Positions 8,772 through 17,759 are shown, counted from the stretch's first letter. The stretch is DNA of 64,000 nucleotides from an uncultured bacterium (GCA_902798645.1 CADBXV010000001.1:1-64000), one strand, 5' to 3'. Notes: generated by a model from the sequence alone, not told the origin. Program-made: numbers and translations.

Positions 8772-8866
8772 TGTCAGGTGGAACCTGACCTACAAGGACA
8801 GATATAAAATCTGTTCGATATTGAACATATTATTCTTTTTTAAAGTAGGTCAGGTTTCACCTGACA
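8772..8866. repeat. REP pair (BIME) upstream of RAYT
   Basis: GTCAGGTGGAACCTGAC (8773-8789)-CTAC, a ~60-nt spacer with a central GTTCGATATTGAAC palindrome, then GTAG-GTCAGGTTTCACCTGAC (GTAG foot, hairpin 8849-8865). The two units are inverted, each with a GTAG foot pointing inward. It is nearly identical to the pair at 9451-9544. Confidence 0.92.
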
Positions 8867-8875
8867 AATACTTCA

Positions 8876-8884
8876 TGCTATGAT
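8876..8884 (+). promoter_or_regulatory. Extended -10 promoter of the RAYT gene (leaderless type)
   Basis: TGCTATGAT ends 6 nt before the ATG at 8891. There is no Shine-Dalgarno, so the predicted transcript begins at or next to the start codon. Confidence 0.6.
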
Positions 8885-8890
8885 TATACC

Positions 8891-9403
8891 ATGAATTACA
8901 AAAGAATTTTTGTTCCTAATGCTTATATCTTTATTACTTTAGTAACTTACAACAGAAAACAAATTTTGATAGATAATATTGATGTTTTAAGAAATTCAAT
9001 AAAAAACAGTAAACAAAAATATAATTATGAACTAATTGCAATAGTTGTAAATTACGACCACATGCATTTTATTATTAATCCCAATAATATAGATGATTAT
9101 CCCAAAATAATTGCGGAAATTAAAAGATATTTTACAAAACACATAAATCTTAAATATACACTAAATGACAATAAAGAAGCTGATATTTGGCAAAGAAGAT
9201 ATTGGGAACATACGATAATAGATGAAGAAGATTTGTACCGTCACTTGGATTATATACACTACAACCCAATGAAACATTATAATATTGCACCAAAGGATTG
9301 GGAATATTCATCTTTTAAAAAGTTTGTTGAAAAAGGATATTATGAATTAAGTTGGTGTAATTTTGAAGATAAGCACAAAATTCTTAATATGGATTGTGAA
9401 TAA
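8891..9403 (+). CDS. REP-associated tyrosine transposase (RAYT, IS200/IS605-like Y1 HUH family)
   Basis: A single-strand DNA transposase-like protein of 170 aa. The HUH-type metal site is D56-H57-M58-H59 in 'NYDHMHFIINP'. The family motif YIHYNPMKH begins at Y121; Y121 or Y124 is the likely nucleophile. 'WQRRYWEHTI' before it is also typical of RAYTs. The gene stands alone, without the ends of an autonomous IS200/IS605 element, and is bracketed by two nearly identical REP pairs of the family scattered through this window. RAYTs are known to cut and join their cognate REPs, so I infer that it mobilises or mobilised the GTCAGGT family. The reading frame looks intact. Confidence 0.93.
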   Translation: MNYKRIFVPNAYIFITLVTYNRKQILIDNIDVLRNSIKNSKQKYNYELIAIVVNYDHMHFIINPNNIDDYPKIIAEIKRYFTKHINLKYTLNDNKEADIWQRRYWEHTIIDEEDLYRHLDYIHYNPMKHYNIAPKDWEYSSFKKFVEKGYYELSWCNFEDKHKILNMDCE

Positions 9404-9450
9404 TAAAGTATTTGTAAGTAGTTTTCAGTTTTTCAGTATTTGTTAGTTAA

Positions 9451-9544
9451 TGTCAGGTGGAACCTGACCTACAGGGTTGGAATATAATATGTTCGATATT
9501 GAACAGATAATACTTTATTAAAGTAGGTCAGGTTTCACCTGACA
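9451..9544. repeat. REP pair (BIME) downstream of RAYT
   Basis: GTCAGGTGGAACCTGAC (9452-9468)-CTAC, then a spacer with GTTCGATATTGAAC, then GTAG and GTCAGGTTTCACCTGAC (9527-9543). It is a direct copy of the pair at 8772-8866; even the flanking AGTTAATG and ACAAATACTT are shared. Confidence 0.92.
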
Positions 9545-9569
9545 AATACTTTATTATTTACCCCTGCCT

Positions 9570-10628
9570 CTATATTCCCATTGCTTTCAATACGTCATTT
9601 AGGTCTGATGATGTCTTTTTGACGTCTGCATTTGAATACTTAATAGCGTTATCAGGATCTTTTAATCCGTTTCCTGTCAAAATACAAACTATATCAGACC
9701 CTTCTTTAACAAGTCCTTGAGAATGTGCTTGGATTAAACCTGCGACAGATGCAGCACTAGCAGGCTCACATAAAATACCTTCTGATGAAGCTAACATCTT
9801 ATAAGCTTCTACAATTTTCTCATCATTAACGCATCCTATTTTACCATTACTTTCATCTCTTGCGGCTTCTGCTTGTTTCCAGCTTGCAGGATTACCGATA
9901 CGAATAGCGGTTGCAAGAGTTTCAGGGTTCATAATTCTTTCACCTCGGACAATTGCAGCTGCACCTTCTGCCTCAAATCCCATCATCTTAGGTAAATCTT
10001 TTATTACACCAACCTCTTTGTATTCTTTATACCCTTTCCAATAAGCAGTAATATTACCTGCGTTTCCTACAGGGATAAAGTGATAATCAGGAGCTTTGCC
10101 TAAAGCATCACAAATCTCGAAAGCACCTGTTTTTTGACCTTCAATTCTATATGGGTTAACAGAATTAACAAGGGTAATCGGGTGAGTAGCAGAGATTTCC
10201 CTAACACACTCTAGCGCTCTATCAAAATTTCCTTGAATTGCAATAATCTCAGCCCCATACATCATAGCCTGAGATAATTTCCCCAGTGCAATATACCCGT
10301 CAGGGATAAGTACAAAAGTCTTAATCCCTGCTTTTGCACCATAAGCTGCTGCAGAAGCGGAAGTGTTTCCTGTAGAAGCGCAAATTATAGCACCGGCTCC
10401 TTCTTCCTTAGCCTTAGTTACAGCCATTGTCATGCCTCTATCCTTGAAACTTCCCGTTGGGTTGCAACCCTCAAATTTTAAATAAACATTAGCCTCCAAA
10501 CCGATTTTCTTAGCCAAATTATCAGCTTTAATTAATGGTGTATTGCCTTCGTTCAATGTTACAACAGGTGTTGAATCTGTAACCGGCAAATATTTTCTGT
10601 ATTTATTTATAAGTCCTTGATAGTGCAT
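9570..10628 (-). CDS. thrC: Threonine synthase
   Basis: A PLP enzyme converting O-phosphohomoserine to threonine. 'NEGNTPLI' (26-33), the PLP lysine K62 in 'TGSFKDRGM', '[14 protein letters not shown]' and the C-terminal '[12 protein letters not shown]' are all typical of the short (about 350 aa) bacterial threonine synthases. GAGAGGA lies upstream of the ATG. No other threonine genes are nearby. Confidence 0.95.
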   Translation of the reverse strand: MHYQGLINKYRKYLPVTDSTPVVTLNEGNTPLIKADNLAKKIGLEANVYLKFEGCNPTGSFKDRGMTMAVTKAKEEGAGAIICASTGNTSASAAAYGAKAGIKTFVLIPDGYIALGKLSQAMMYGAEIIAIQGNFDRALECVREISATHPITLVNSVNPYRIEGQKTGAFEICDALGKAPDYHFIPVGNAGNITAYWKGYKEYKEVGVIKDLPKMMGFEAEGAAAIVRGERIMNPETLATAIRIGNPASWKQAEAARDESNGKIGCVNDEKIVEAYKMLASSEGILCEPASAASVAGLIQAHSQGLVKEGSDIVCILTGNGLKDPDNAIKYSNADVKKTSSDLNDVLKAMGI

Positions 10629-10693
10629 AATTTTATCCTCTCATTTTCTCTAATAATAGCACAAAAAGGGTAACTGGTCAGCAGAATATAAAA

Positions 10694-10933
10694 TCCCCTC
10701 TCCGGTTGGAGAGGTCGCAGCCGTAGGAACGTTAGTGACGTACGGATGCGGGTGAGGTTCAATAAAAAATCCAGCTAATTATTAACTATTTTTTTATTAA
10801 AATTAGAAATTATTGTTAAGGATTAATTTTTGATAATCTCATGTTCAACCCTCACCCGAAATTCTAAGTTTCGGAATTAAAATGAATATCATTCCTCAAC
10901 TTGAATTTCTTCCCTCTCCCGATTGAGAGGGGA
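10694..10933. repeat. 240-bp palindromic, MITE-like intergenic element
   Basis: The 332-nt gap between thrC and sdaAA is mostly this element. The outer ends are hairpins CCTCTCC-GGTT-GGAGAGG (10697-10714) and CCTCTC-CCGATT-GAGAGG (10913-10930), themselves in inverted arrangement. Inside lie GGGTGAGGTT (10750-10759) and its inverse AACCCTCACCC (about 10847-10857). No ORF is present. The structure suggests a non-autonomous mobile or BIME-like element different from the GTCAGGT family. Confidence 0.75.
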
Positions 10934-10961
10934 ATTGCTGAACTGTTATCAAAGAGATGAA

Positions 10962-11843
10962 TTATGATTTTTTCCTAAATATAACTTTTTCCAGTTCCAT
11001 AGCTGTTTTAGTTTTAGCAAGTCCTCCCTGAGAGGTTTCTTTAAGCATAGGTGACATCAACTGTCCTGTTATTTTCAAAGTATCAACAATCTCATCCAAA
11101 GGAATTTTGCTTTCAACACCGCATCTTGCAAGCTCTGACGCTGTTACTGCGTGTACTGCAAGAAATGCATTTCTTTTTATACAAGGAACTTCAACCAATC
11201 CGCAAACCGGATCACAAGTTAAGCCTAAAATGTTTTTAAGCGCAAGAGCTGATGCTTGTATAACCTTATTCACTCCTCCTCCGAGCATTTCAGTTAAAGC
11301 CCCTGCTGCCATGGCAGAAGCAACACCGCACTCTGCTTGACATCCTGCAACCGCACCTGCAAGCTGAACCTTGTTAGAGATTAATAATCCTATTGTGCCT
11401 GCCGTTAAAAGTCCGTCTATCTGTTTCTTTTCAGGGATTTTTAATTCCTCGGATACAGCAACAATTACAGATGGTACAATTCCGCACGAGCCTGCAGTCG
11501 GGCATGCTACAATTCTTCCCATTCTTAAATTTTCTTCCGCAGTTGCAAGAGCGTATTCGGTAATTTTTTCAAAAACTTTTCCAAAAATGGCTGAATGCTT
11601 TTTATATTGAGTTTGAAGTTTTGCGCAATCATCCCCGCACCAATTACTTATAGATTTTTCCTTGGATTTTAAGCCGTTTTTTATTGCATCCTTCATTGCA
11701 GTAAGGTTTTCCAATGTTCTAAGCCTTATCGTTTCTGTATCAACTTCCGCTATCCTTGCTTCTTCCTCTTGAGCTATTTCATAAATATGCTTGTTTTGTT
11801 CACGACAAGCGCTTGCAAGTTCCGTAAAAGAAAAAATCCCCAT
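10962..11843 (-). CDS. sdaAA: L-serine dehydratase, iron-sulfur-dependent, alpha subunit
   Basis: Deaminates L-serine to pyruvate and ammonia with a [4Fe-4S] cluster, as an alpha/beta complex. Conserved stretches include 'ACPTAGSCGIVPSV', 'GCQAECGVASAMAAG' and 'CDPVCGLVEVPCIKRN', which carry the cluster cysteines. Length 293 aa is normal for the split enzyme. The ATG overlaps the sdaAB stop by one base (TAATG), so the subunits are translationally coupled. It is the last gene of a three-gene operon headed by a response regulator. Confidence 0.96.
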   Translation of the reverse strand: MGIFSFTELASACREQNKHIYEIAQEEEARIAEVDTETIRLRTLENLTAMKDAIKNGLKSKEKSISNWCGDDCAKLQTQYKKHSAIFGKVFEKITEYALATAEENLRMGRIVACPTAGSCGIVPSVIVAVSEELKIPEKKQIDGLLTAGTIGLLISNKVQLAGAVAGCQAECGVASAMAAGALTEMLGGGVNKVIQASALALKNILGLTCDPVCGLVEVPCIKRNAFLAVHAVTASELARCGVESKIPLDEIVDTLKITGQLMSPMLKETSQGGLAKTKTAMELEKVIFRKKS

Positions 11844-12496
11844 TATCTTAACTTCCTAATATTTGCTGTATAAAAAACATCTTTAATTTCTTTTATTTGT
11901 TCAACAACATCACTTCCGACCGGAATATCCAATGCCACATACATTGTTGCAATTCCGCCTTTAGAATCTCTGTCACAATGTAAGGATGCTATATTCACAT
12001 TCTGTTTTTGTATAATATTGCTTACTTTTGATATCATGCCCTGTTTATCTTTGTATGAAATGATTAAGGTATCATAGCTGCCGTCAATATTTGCTGAAAA
12101 TCCGTTTATATTATTAATTCTTATTTGACCGGCACCAACCGAATCACCGGATATTGTCATCTTGTCATCAATAATAAAATCCACAGAGTTGGGATGGCGT
12201 GATATATCCTGACGATATTCATACGAATACTCAATTCCGGAAGCTATGTCAAAAATATTTTTTATCTCGGCATCGTCAACTGCATATCCCAAAATTCCGG
12301 CTAACAAACCTTTGTCCGTACCATGCCCGAAACCTGTTGTTGCAAAAGAATTATAAAGAACAAATTTGACTTTTTTAAATTCTTTATCATATATATTTCT
12401 TGCCATTAAACCAAGTCTTACAGCTCCTGCCGTATGAGAACTCGAAGGGCCGACCATAATTGGGGAAATAACCGAAAAAACAGATTTCTGCTCCAT
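11843..12496 (-). CDS. sdaAB: L-serine dehydratase, iron-sulfur-dependent, beta subunit
   Basis: Beta partner of the following alpha subunit. It opens with 'ISPIMVGPSSSHTAGAVRLG', the signature of this family, and ends with an ACT domain (about 145-217), which usually senses the amino acid. 217 aa is a normal length. It starts 2 nt after the response-regulator gene ends and overlaps sdaAA by 1 nt. Confidence 0.96.
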   Translation of the reverse strand: MEQKSVFSVISPIMVGPSSSHTAGAVRLGLMARNIYDKEFKKVKFVLYNSFATTGFGHGTDKGLLAGILGYAVDDAEIKNIFDIASGIEYSYEYRQDISRHPNSVDFIIDDKMTISGDSVGAGQIRINNINGFSANIDGSYDTLIISYKDKQGMISKVSNIIQKQNVNIASLHCDRDSKGGIATMYVALDIPVGSDVVEQIKEIKDVFYTANIRKLR

Positions 12497-12498
12497 TG

Positions 12499-13101
12499 TT
12501 AGAAGTCTTCCTCTTGCGGTTTTCCTGCATTAATGTATTCTTTCATAACGCTAATAAGAGAAGTCTGCCATTCGTTATTTTTTTCCAAGAAGAAATCTGC
12601 ACCTCTTAAACGGCATTGCTGTTCAATCTCTTTTCGAGGAGATGCCGTTATTACGCCTATTACTGTATCAACATTATTCATAGATGCTAGCTTTTTAAGC
12701 TCTGTTAACAGAATAAATCCTTCTCTTTCTGTCGGAATAAATAAGTCCATAACAACATATTTATATTTTCTCTTTTTGAATTTATTTACCGCATCATAAA
12801 TTTCCTGAGAACAATCAACATCCATCTCAAATTGAGATAAAAGCACCTTTAATTGATAAGTTATAACACCCAAGTCATCAACGACAAGAATTGCAGGTCC
12901 TAAATCTTCTTCCTCAGTATTATTACCGAGCGCCTCACTTTTTACAGGCTTTCTTGAGTTTGCATTAAGCTCTTTTATAATATCAACAATATCTATCAAC
13001 TGCGATTTTAAACTATGCAGATTGACTTCCTTCGGAACTTTGTCATTAGTGATGCTGTAAAATAATTTTAAAAACTCGTCATCTAAATCTATGTTAGGCA
13101 T
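12499..13101 (-). CDS. Single-domain response regulator (REC) with helical N-terminal extension
   Basis: Residues 1-65 are a helical extension of unknown function. Residues 70-190 form a receiver domain with all active-site residues: D75/D76 in 'LVVDD', phospho-acceptor D119 in 'VVMDLF', T152 in 'VITAS' and K174 in 'FLEKN'. No DNA-binding output domain is present, so it probably acts by protein contact. GGGAGAG precedes the ATG. It is the first gene of a tight operon with the serine dehydratase subunits; no histidine kinase is adjacent. A regulatory link to serine catabolism is inferred only from gene order. Confidence 0.88.
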   Translation of the reverse strand: MPNIDLDDEFLKLFYSITNDKVPKEVNLHSLKSQLIDIVDIIKELNANSRKPVKSEALGNNTEEEDLGPAILVVDDLGVITYQLKVLLSQFEMDVDCSQEIYDAVNKFKKRKYKYVVMDLFIPTEREGFILLTELKKLASMNNVDTVIGVITASPRKEIEQQCRLRGADFFLEKNNEWQTSLISVMKEYINAGKPQEEDF

Positions 13102-13193
13102 GTTCTCTCCCTATTTATACTTAAATTATACCATATTTAACTTTAAAAAGTAAGTCGTTTGTTTGTATTATTCAAGTTTAGTTCTTTTTTATG

Positions 13194-13199
13194 TATAAT
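13194..13199 (+). promoter_or_regulatory. -10 box 7 nt before the start codon (leaderless type)
   Basis: TATAAT followed by seven bases and then the ATG at 13207. No Shine-Dalgarno is present. Confidence 0.55.
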
Positions 13200-13206
13200 A
13201 ATTTTT

Positions 13207-14082
13207 ATGAAGAAATTTTTATTAACAATATTATTATTTTTACTGCTTACACCTTCAAGTTTTGCAAGTAACAAAATTTTTAAATCTGATTTATTCAATC
13301 ATAACATTCGAGGTGTAAAATCTTTACTTAACTCACAAATCAAATATGCTAACAAAAATAATTTTGAAAAATTTATAGCAACTTACGATACAAATTATCA
13401 AAACGGTGACGGATATGATTTGGATATCTATTCTAAGCTTGTAAAAGAATTGTGGGGAAATTATAACAACATAAAATATTCAATAAAAATAAAAGATATA
13501 ACCTTTGAAGAAGACGGAACGGCAAAAGTGTCACTAATAGAAACATCTTATGCCGATATACCTGTAACTAAAAAAATGAGCGGTGTTCTTAAAAGTGAAG
13601 CTGACAGCGTATATTACCTAAAAAAAATAAACGGAAAATGGAAAGTAACTTCGGATAAAATTATAGATGAAATAACATCAATGCTATATGGAGATGCAAT
13701 CAATTTAGATATAAAACTTACAGCTCCTCATGAGGTTACACCCGGGTATGAATATACTGCATCTTTAGAGTTTGACCCTCCAAAAGATACTTTTGCTATA
13801 GCTTCTATTGCAAAAGATAAGGTAGAATACCCCCAAAAACAAGCAAAAGAAGTTTTCAGAAAACTTCCGGATGACCATATTCTTGAAAGACTATTTATCG
13901 CAAACTCAGATAACGCAAATGAATATGTTATTGCATCAATAGGTCTTACAAAAGCAGATATTAAAGACATGAGCATAAAATTGAGTTTAACCGGATTCGG
14001 GTATCAAATTATTCGTGTTAACGTCGTTGATGAAGTTAAGAAGGAATCACCGACAGAGGAGAAAAATGTCCAAAAACAGTAA
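13207..14082 (+). CDS. Secreted protein with NTF2-like domain
   Basis: The start at 13207 gives a clear signal peptide (about 19 residues, ending SSFAS). Residues about 40-165 look like an NTF2/ketosteroid-isomerase-like domain: alternating helices, then 'GTAKVSLIETSYADI' and 'VYYLKKINGKWKVTSDKI', typical of its beta strands. A second region (about 175-280) has beta-rich sequence with 'PGYEYTASLEFDPP'. No enzyme residues are visible. The last 17 nt overlap lspA. Probably periplasmic; function unknown. Confidence 0.75.
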   Translation: MKKFLLTILLFLLLTPSSFASNKIFKSDLFNHNIRGVKSLLNSQIKYANKNNFEKFIATYDTNYQNGDGYDLDIYSKLVKELWGNYNNIKYSIKIKDITFEEDGTAKVSLIETSYADIPVTKKMSGVLKSEADSVYYLKKINGKWKVTSDKIIDEITSMLYGDAINLDIKLTAPHEVTPGYEYTASLEFDPPKDTFAIASIAKDKVEYPQKQAKEVFRKLPDDHILERLFIANSDNANEYVIASIGLTKADIKDMSIKLSLTGFGYQIIRVNVVDEVKKESPTEEKNVQKQ

Positions 14083-14527
14083 AATTATTTACCTCTTTCT
14101 TTCAACAATATTTTTTATATTGTGCAACTTTTCTCTATCGGATTTAATTTTGAAAAACGGTTTTAAACTTAAAGAAAACTCTGTTTTGGACATTACTTTT
14201 ATACAAAATCAAGGTGCTGCATTTAACCTTTTTGAAGGTTATAGAATTTTTCTGATAACATTTTCCGTTGCTGCAATTCTTTGGATTATTTTTTACACAA
14301 TTAAACACATATCAAAAGCTCCAGTTTTTGGTTTATTTTTTACATCTTTATTGCTTTCTGGCATTTTTAATAATATGTTTGAAAGAATATATTTCGGATA
14401 TGTAAGAGATTTTATTAAACTTAATTTTATTGATTTTCCTATTTTTAATATTTCTGATATTTTTATAAACATTGGTGTTTTTGGAATAATTTTAATTATT
14501 TTAAAATACAACTATTTAAAAAAATAA
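14066..14527 (+). CDS. lspA: Lipoprotein signal peptidase (signal peptidase II)
   Basis: An inner-membrane aspartyl protease that cleaves prolipoproteins. Four hydrophobic segments, 'NQGAAFNLF' and the catalytic Asp pair in 'YVRDFIKLNF' and 'FNISDIFINIG' identify it. The start at 14066 is set by AGGAG just upstream and by alignment to family N-termini; it overlaps the preceding gene by 17 nt. Length 153 aa is normal. Confidence 0.94.
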   Translation: MSKNSKIIYLFLSTIFFILCNFSLSDLILKNGFKLKENSVLDITFIQNQGAAFNLFEGYRIFLITFSVAAILWIIFYTIKHISKAPVFGLFFTSLLLSGIFNNMFERIYFGYVRDFIKLNFIDFPIFNISDIFINIGVFGIILIILKYNYLKK

Positions 14528-14587
14528 TTCTTATAACTAAACTTTCTGCCAATAGAAAATTTTTATCTTGTATCAAATACTTTAATT

Positions 14588-14977
14588 ATGTTTGATACAA
14601 TTTGGTATGACAATTTAAATAAACCTTTTTTAGCACCACCTGAGTGGATTTTTTCTCCTGTTTGGATAATTCTTTATGCAACGCTGTTAATTTCAATTAT
14701 TTTATATTCAATAAAAATTACTAATAAGAATAAAACCAACGGATATATTTGTTTTATTGTACAAATGATTTTTAATCTTCTATGGAGTCCTGTATTTTTT
14801 ATTCTTCATAAAATAAATATCGCTGTTTTTATTGTCTTAATTATGGATATTACAACAATTGTAATGATAAAAAGATTTTATGATGTATCAAAAATTTCAG
14901 GAATAATTTTATTACCCTATTTGTTTTGGATTCTTTTTGCAACTTATTTAAATATTGCATATCTTTTGCTGAATTAA
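14588..14977 (+). CDS. tspO: TspO/MBR family protein
   Basis: A small five-helix membrane protein of the translocator/tryptophan-rich sensory family, which binds porphyrins. 'LNKPFLAPPEWIFSPVW' matches the family loop, followed by 'LYATLL', 'NLLWSPVFFI', 'WILFATYLNIAYLLLN'. At 129 aa it is shorter than the usual 150-160 but includes both ends. It lies 60 nt after lspA on the same strand. No tetrapyrrole genes are visible nearby. Confidence 0.88.
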   Translation: MFDTIWYDNLNKPFLAPPEWIFSPVWIILYATLLISIILYSIKITNKNKTNGYICFIVQMIFNLLWSPVFFILHKINIAVFIVLIMDITTIVMIKRFYDVSKISGIILLPYLFWILFATYLNIAYLLLN

Positions 14978-15189
14978 ACAAACATAAATGCCCACTTCTC
15001 CTAAAAATCACAGCTGTTAATTTGTTGTATTTTTACCAATTGTTAAGAAATGTAAAATAAGCTAAGTCAAAACTCCTTTGCTTAACATTTGTTACAATTT
15101 TATTATTTTTCTAAAAGCCCTATATCTATTGAGTTTCACTTTTTTATGCATCTCTTTGTTAACTTTTGTAACAAGGACTAATACTTTGC

Positions 15190-15252
15190 ATAAAGTTTCG
15201 GCAAATCGAGCCGATGGAACAAGTATCAAAAGTTGATAACAAAGTTGATTAG
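15190..15252 (+). promoter_or_regulatory. Hairpin-bearing 5' leader of a secreted HExxH protein gene
   Basis: The 285-nt gap after tspO holds no gene. Just before the Shine-Dalgarno, TCGGC-AAATCGA-GCCGA and ATCAA-AAG-TTGAT can form two short hairpins. They could modulate translation; I do not recognise a known riboswitch class. Confidence 0.3.
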
Positions 15253-15262
15253 GAGTAAATGT

Positions 15263-15826
15263 ATGAAAAAAGTTTTAGTATTATTTGCGGCGTTTATGTT
15301 ATTAGCAGTAAACCAAGCGGCATTCGCTTACAGAGCATCTAATTTCTCTGACGATGCAAAAATCGTAGCAGCTATTAACTTATTAGAACAATCAGGTGAA
15401 ACAGATGTATTAAGAAACCTGCAAAAACATGCAATCAGAGTTTCTTTTGATGATTTATCAGCATATACATACAATTCAAGCAAAACTTTTGCAGTAAGTA
15501 CTTACAACAAATACGGAACAAGAGTTATTATGATTAATTCAATCTACAAAAACGCTCCGGTTGAACAAATTGCTTGTTTAGTAGCACACGAAAGTATGCA
15601 CGTAAAAAGAGTTGCTGATTTAGAAGAAGAAACAATTGCCACTCAAAAGGAAGCGGCAACTTGGACAAGATTAAAAGTTGCATCAAGAGCTTATCCTGAC
15701 ACAAGACTTACAAGAAGACTTGATAAATTAAGCAATATGTACCTTGCATCAAGCGCAGGTAACAACATTATACAAAACAAAATCGCATCTAACGGTTTTT
15801 ACAGAGCTCAATTAGGTCTAAACTAA
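15263..15826 (+). CDS. Secreted putative zinc metallopeptidase (HExxH)
   Basis: AGGAG lies 7 nt before the ATG at 15263, and residues 1-23 form a signal peptide ending 'AAFAYRAS'. The mature protein has H109-E110-S-M-H113 in 'LVAHESMHVKRV', followed by an acidic stretch 'DLEEETIATQKEAATW' in which E121, E122 or E129 could be the third zinc ligand (gluzincin-like spacing). Total 187 aa, so a minimal peptidase domain. No cargo or inhibitor gene is adjacent. A strong terminator follows. Confidence 0.75.
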   Translation: MKKVLVLFAAFMLLAVNQAAFAYRASNFSDDAKIVAAINLLEQSGETDVLRNLQKHAIRVSFDDLSAYTYNSSKTFAVSTYNKYGTRVIMINSIYKNAPVEQIACLVAHESMHVKRVADLEEETIATQKEAATWTRLKVASRAYPDTRLTRRLDKLSNMYLASSAGNNIIQNKIASNGFYRAQLGLN

Positions 15827-15966
15827 TAAGCATCATTAAATAAACAAGAGGTCTTTTCCTAAAACCAAAACATATCCCCATTAAGGGGTAACAGCAAAAA
15901 CTTTACCCCGATTTATTTAAAAGAATTTTCCAATCATATATAATTACTTAACCCCAATCAACTTTT

Positions 15967-15995
15967 ACCCCTGCAAGTGCAGGGGTTATTTTTTA
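15967..15995 (+). terminator. Intrinsic terminator
   Basis: ACCCCTGCA-AG-TGCAGGGGT followed by TATTTTTTA. The stem is 8-9 bp and GC-rich with a U-tract; it ends the 15263-15826 transcript. A smaller CCCC-ATTAA-GGGG hairpin lies at about 15876. Confidence 0.88.
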
Positions 15996-16018
15996 TTGAT
16001 GTAATTATTTTTTCAATA

Positions 16019-16027
16019 TGTTATACT
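16019..16027 (+). promoter_or_regulatory. Extended -10 promoter, leaderless type
   Basis: TGTTATACT ends 7 nt before the ATG at 16035. No Shine-Dalgarno is present. Confidence 0.6.
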
Positions 16028-16034
16028 AAATTCA

Positions 16035-17402
16035 ATGACTATTTTTGACGAAAATTTAATACTTGAAACTATTAACATGATAAAGCTTCACAATTTTGAT
16101 GTAAGAACTGTGACACTTTCAATCAGCTTGCGTGATTGTTTATCTGAAGATGTTAATATAGTTTGCGACAAAATTAAGTACAAACTCAATAAATATGCTT
16201 CTAATCTTGTTAAATATGCAAATGAGATTGAAAATGATTATTCTATTCCTATAGTAAACAAGAGAATCGCTGTAACACCTATTTCGTTAGTCGGAGAATC
16301 CTGCAAAGAGAAAGATTATGTAAAAATTGCACATGCACTTGATGAATGCGCACAAAATCTTGGAATAGATTTTATCGGCGGATTTTCTGCGCTTGTAGAA
16401 AAAGGGTTTACTCAAGGAGATACCGCTCTTATTAATTCAATTCCGGAAGCTCTTGCAACTACCGAAAAATTATGTTCTTCGGTTAATGTAGGCACTTCTA
16501 AAGCAGGCATAAACATGGATGCCGTTTTAAAGATGGCAGAAACAATTAAAAAGTCTGCCGAATTAACTGCTGACAAAGACGGCATCGGAGCGGCAAAACT
16601 TGTTGTATTTTGTAACTCTGTCGGAGATAATCCTTTTATGGCAGGTGCTTATTCAGGTTACGGAGAGCCGGAATGCGCACTTAATGTCGGCGTTTCAGGA
16701 CCTGGAGTTGTAAGAGCAGCTATTTTGGATTTAGATAAAAAAGCTGATTTGGGTGTCTTATCAAACAAAATTAAACAAACTGCTTATAAAATCACAGGAA
16801 CGGGTGAATTAATCGGCAGAAGATTAGCAAAGATGTTAGATATTCCGTTTGGTGTTGTTGACTTATCTCTTGCACCGACACCGGAAATCGGAGATAGCGT
16901 TGCACAAATATTTCAAGCAATGGGACTTGAACATGCCGGAGCGCATGGTACAACGGCAGCACTTGCAATGTTAAATGATGCGGTAAAAAAAGGCGGAATT
17001 ATGGCAAGCTCATATGTCGGCGGATTATCCGGAGCTTTTATTCCTGTATCGGAAGATGCCGGAATGATAGAGGCTTCTTCTAAAGGATATTTAACCTTTG
17101 ATAAACTGGAAGCAATGACTTGTGTATGCTCTGTGGGGCTTGATATGATAGCAATACCGGGGAGTGCACCTGTTTCTACGATAGCAGGAATGATAGCTGA
17201 TGAAATGGCTATAGGTATGATTAATAAAAAAACTACGGCAGTTAGAATTATACCCTCGCCAAATAAACAAATTGGTGATAAAATAATATTTGGGGGGCTG
17301 CTTGGTGAAGCCCCAATAATGAAAGTTAGTAATCTTTCATCAGAAAATTTTGTAACAAGAGGCGGTAGAATTCCTGCACCTATACACAGTTTAAATAACT
17401 AA
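16035..17402 (+). CDS. UPF0210 / DUF711 (PFL-like) family protein
   Basis: A conserved cytosolic protein of 455 aa. '[10 protein letters not shown]', '[11 protein letters not shown]', '[13 protein letters not shown]' and '[14 protein letters not shown]' are recognisable family segments; it has a glycyl-radical-enzyme-like fold but no glycyl radical motif is evident. Biochemical function is not established. In many genomes it follows an ACT-domain UPF0237 gene; here an unrelated 115-aa ORF follows by 9 nt. It starts without a Shine-Dalgarno behind a TGTTATACT promoter. Confidence 0.9.
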   Translation: MTIFDENLILETINMIKLHNFDVRTVTLSISLRDCLSEDVNIVCDKIKYKLNKYASNLVKYANEIENDYSIPIVNKRIAVTPISLVGESCKEKDYVKIAHALDECAQNLGIDFIGGFSALVEKGFTQGDTALINSIPEALATTEKLCSSVNVGTSKAGINMDAVLKMAETIKKSAELTADKDGIGAAKLVVFCNSVGDNPFMAGAYSGYGEPECALNVGVSGPGVVRAAILDLDKKADLGVLSNKIKQTAYKITGTGELIGRRLAKMLDIPFGVVDLSLAPTPEIGDSVAQIFQAMGLEHAGAHGTTAALAMLNDAVKKGGIMASSYVGGLSGAFIPVSEDAGMIEASSKGYLTFDKLEAMTCVCSVGLDMIAIPGSAPVSTIAGMIADEMAIGMINKKTTAVRIIPSPNKQIGDKIIFGGLLGEAPIMKVSNLSSENFVTRGGRIPAPIHSLNN

Positions 17403-17411
17403 GGATAGAAA

Positions 17412-17759
17412 ATGGCAACATTTAAAGATTTAGAAGACAGTTTAAGAAGCTTTATGATATCAGAACAATCAGACGCCCACAACATTAGAACGGCAAACGT
17501 AGCCAAGTATAATAACTTAAAAGTCTGGATGGACTTAACAAAGCATGCTCAGCCGCACTTTTTTGTAAGAGTTTCAATATCGGAAGCATCTTTTTCTTTA
17601 AATGATTGTACAAAGTTAAACGGTGGTTTAGGTTACGAAGAACGATTTGTTTATAAGTGGTTTGGTAGAATCGGGATTAAGGATAAGCTGACTGAATTAT
17701 GGACTACTGCGCAATTAGAGCGTAATGATTCTTCAGTAGAAGAAACTCAGCAGGGATAA
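17412..17759 (+). CDS. Small hypothetical protein downstream of UPF0210
   Basis: 115 aa, soluble, with no signal or membrane segment. 'NLKVWMDLTKHAQPHFFVRVSISEASFSL' suggests alternating beta strands, followed by 'YEERFVYKWFGR'. It starts 9 nt after the UPF0210 gene with AGGATAG upstream, so the two are probably co-transcribed. The family is not recognised. Confidence 0.65.
   Translation: MATFKDLEDSLRSFMISEQSDAHNIRTANVAKYNNLKVWMDLTKHAQPHFFVRVSISEASFSLNDCTKLNGGLGYEERFVYKWFGRIGIKDKLTELWTTAQLERNDSSVEETQQG

Noticed and set aside
8891-9403. Autonomous IS200/IS605 element
   Set aside because: No accessory tnpB and no subterminal IS hairpins of that class; the flanks are REP pairs and the protein has RAYT-type motifs.
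4645-9544. CRISPR array
   Set aside because: The repeats are palindromic REP pairs at irregular distances, without regular spacers, and no cas genes are present.
15180-15262. Riboswitch (c-di-GMP type) before the secreted HExxH gene
   Set aside because: A GGCAAA and a CCGATGG occur, but the conserved GEMM helices and order are absent; only two small hairpins can be supported.
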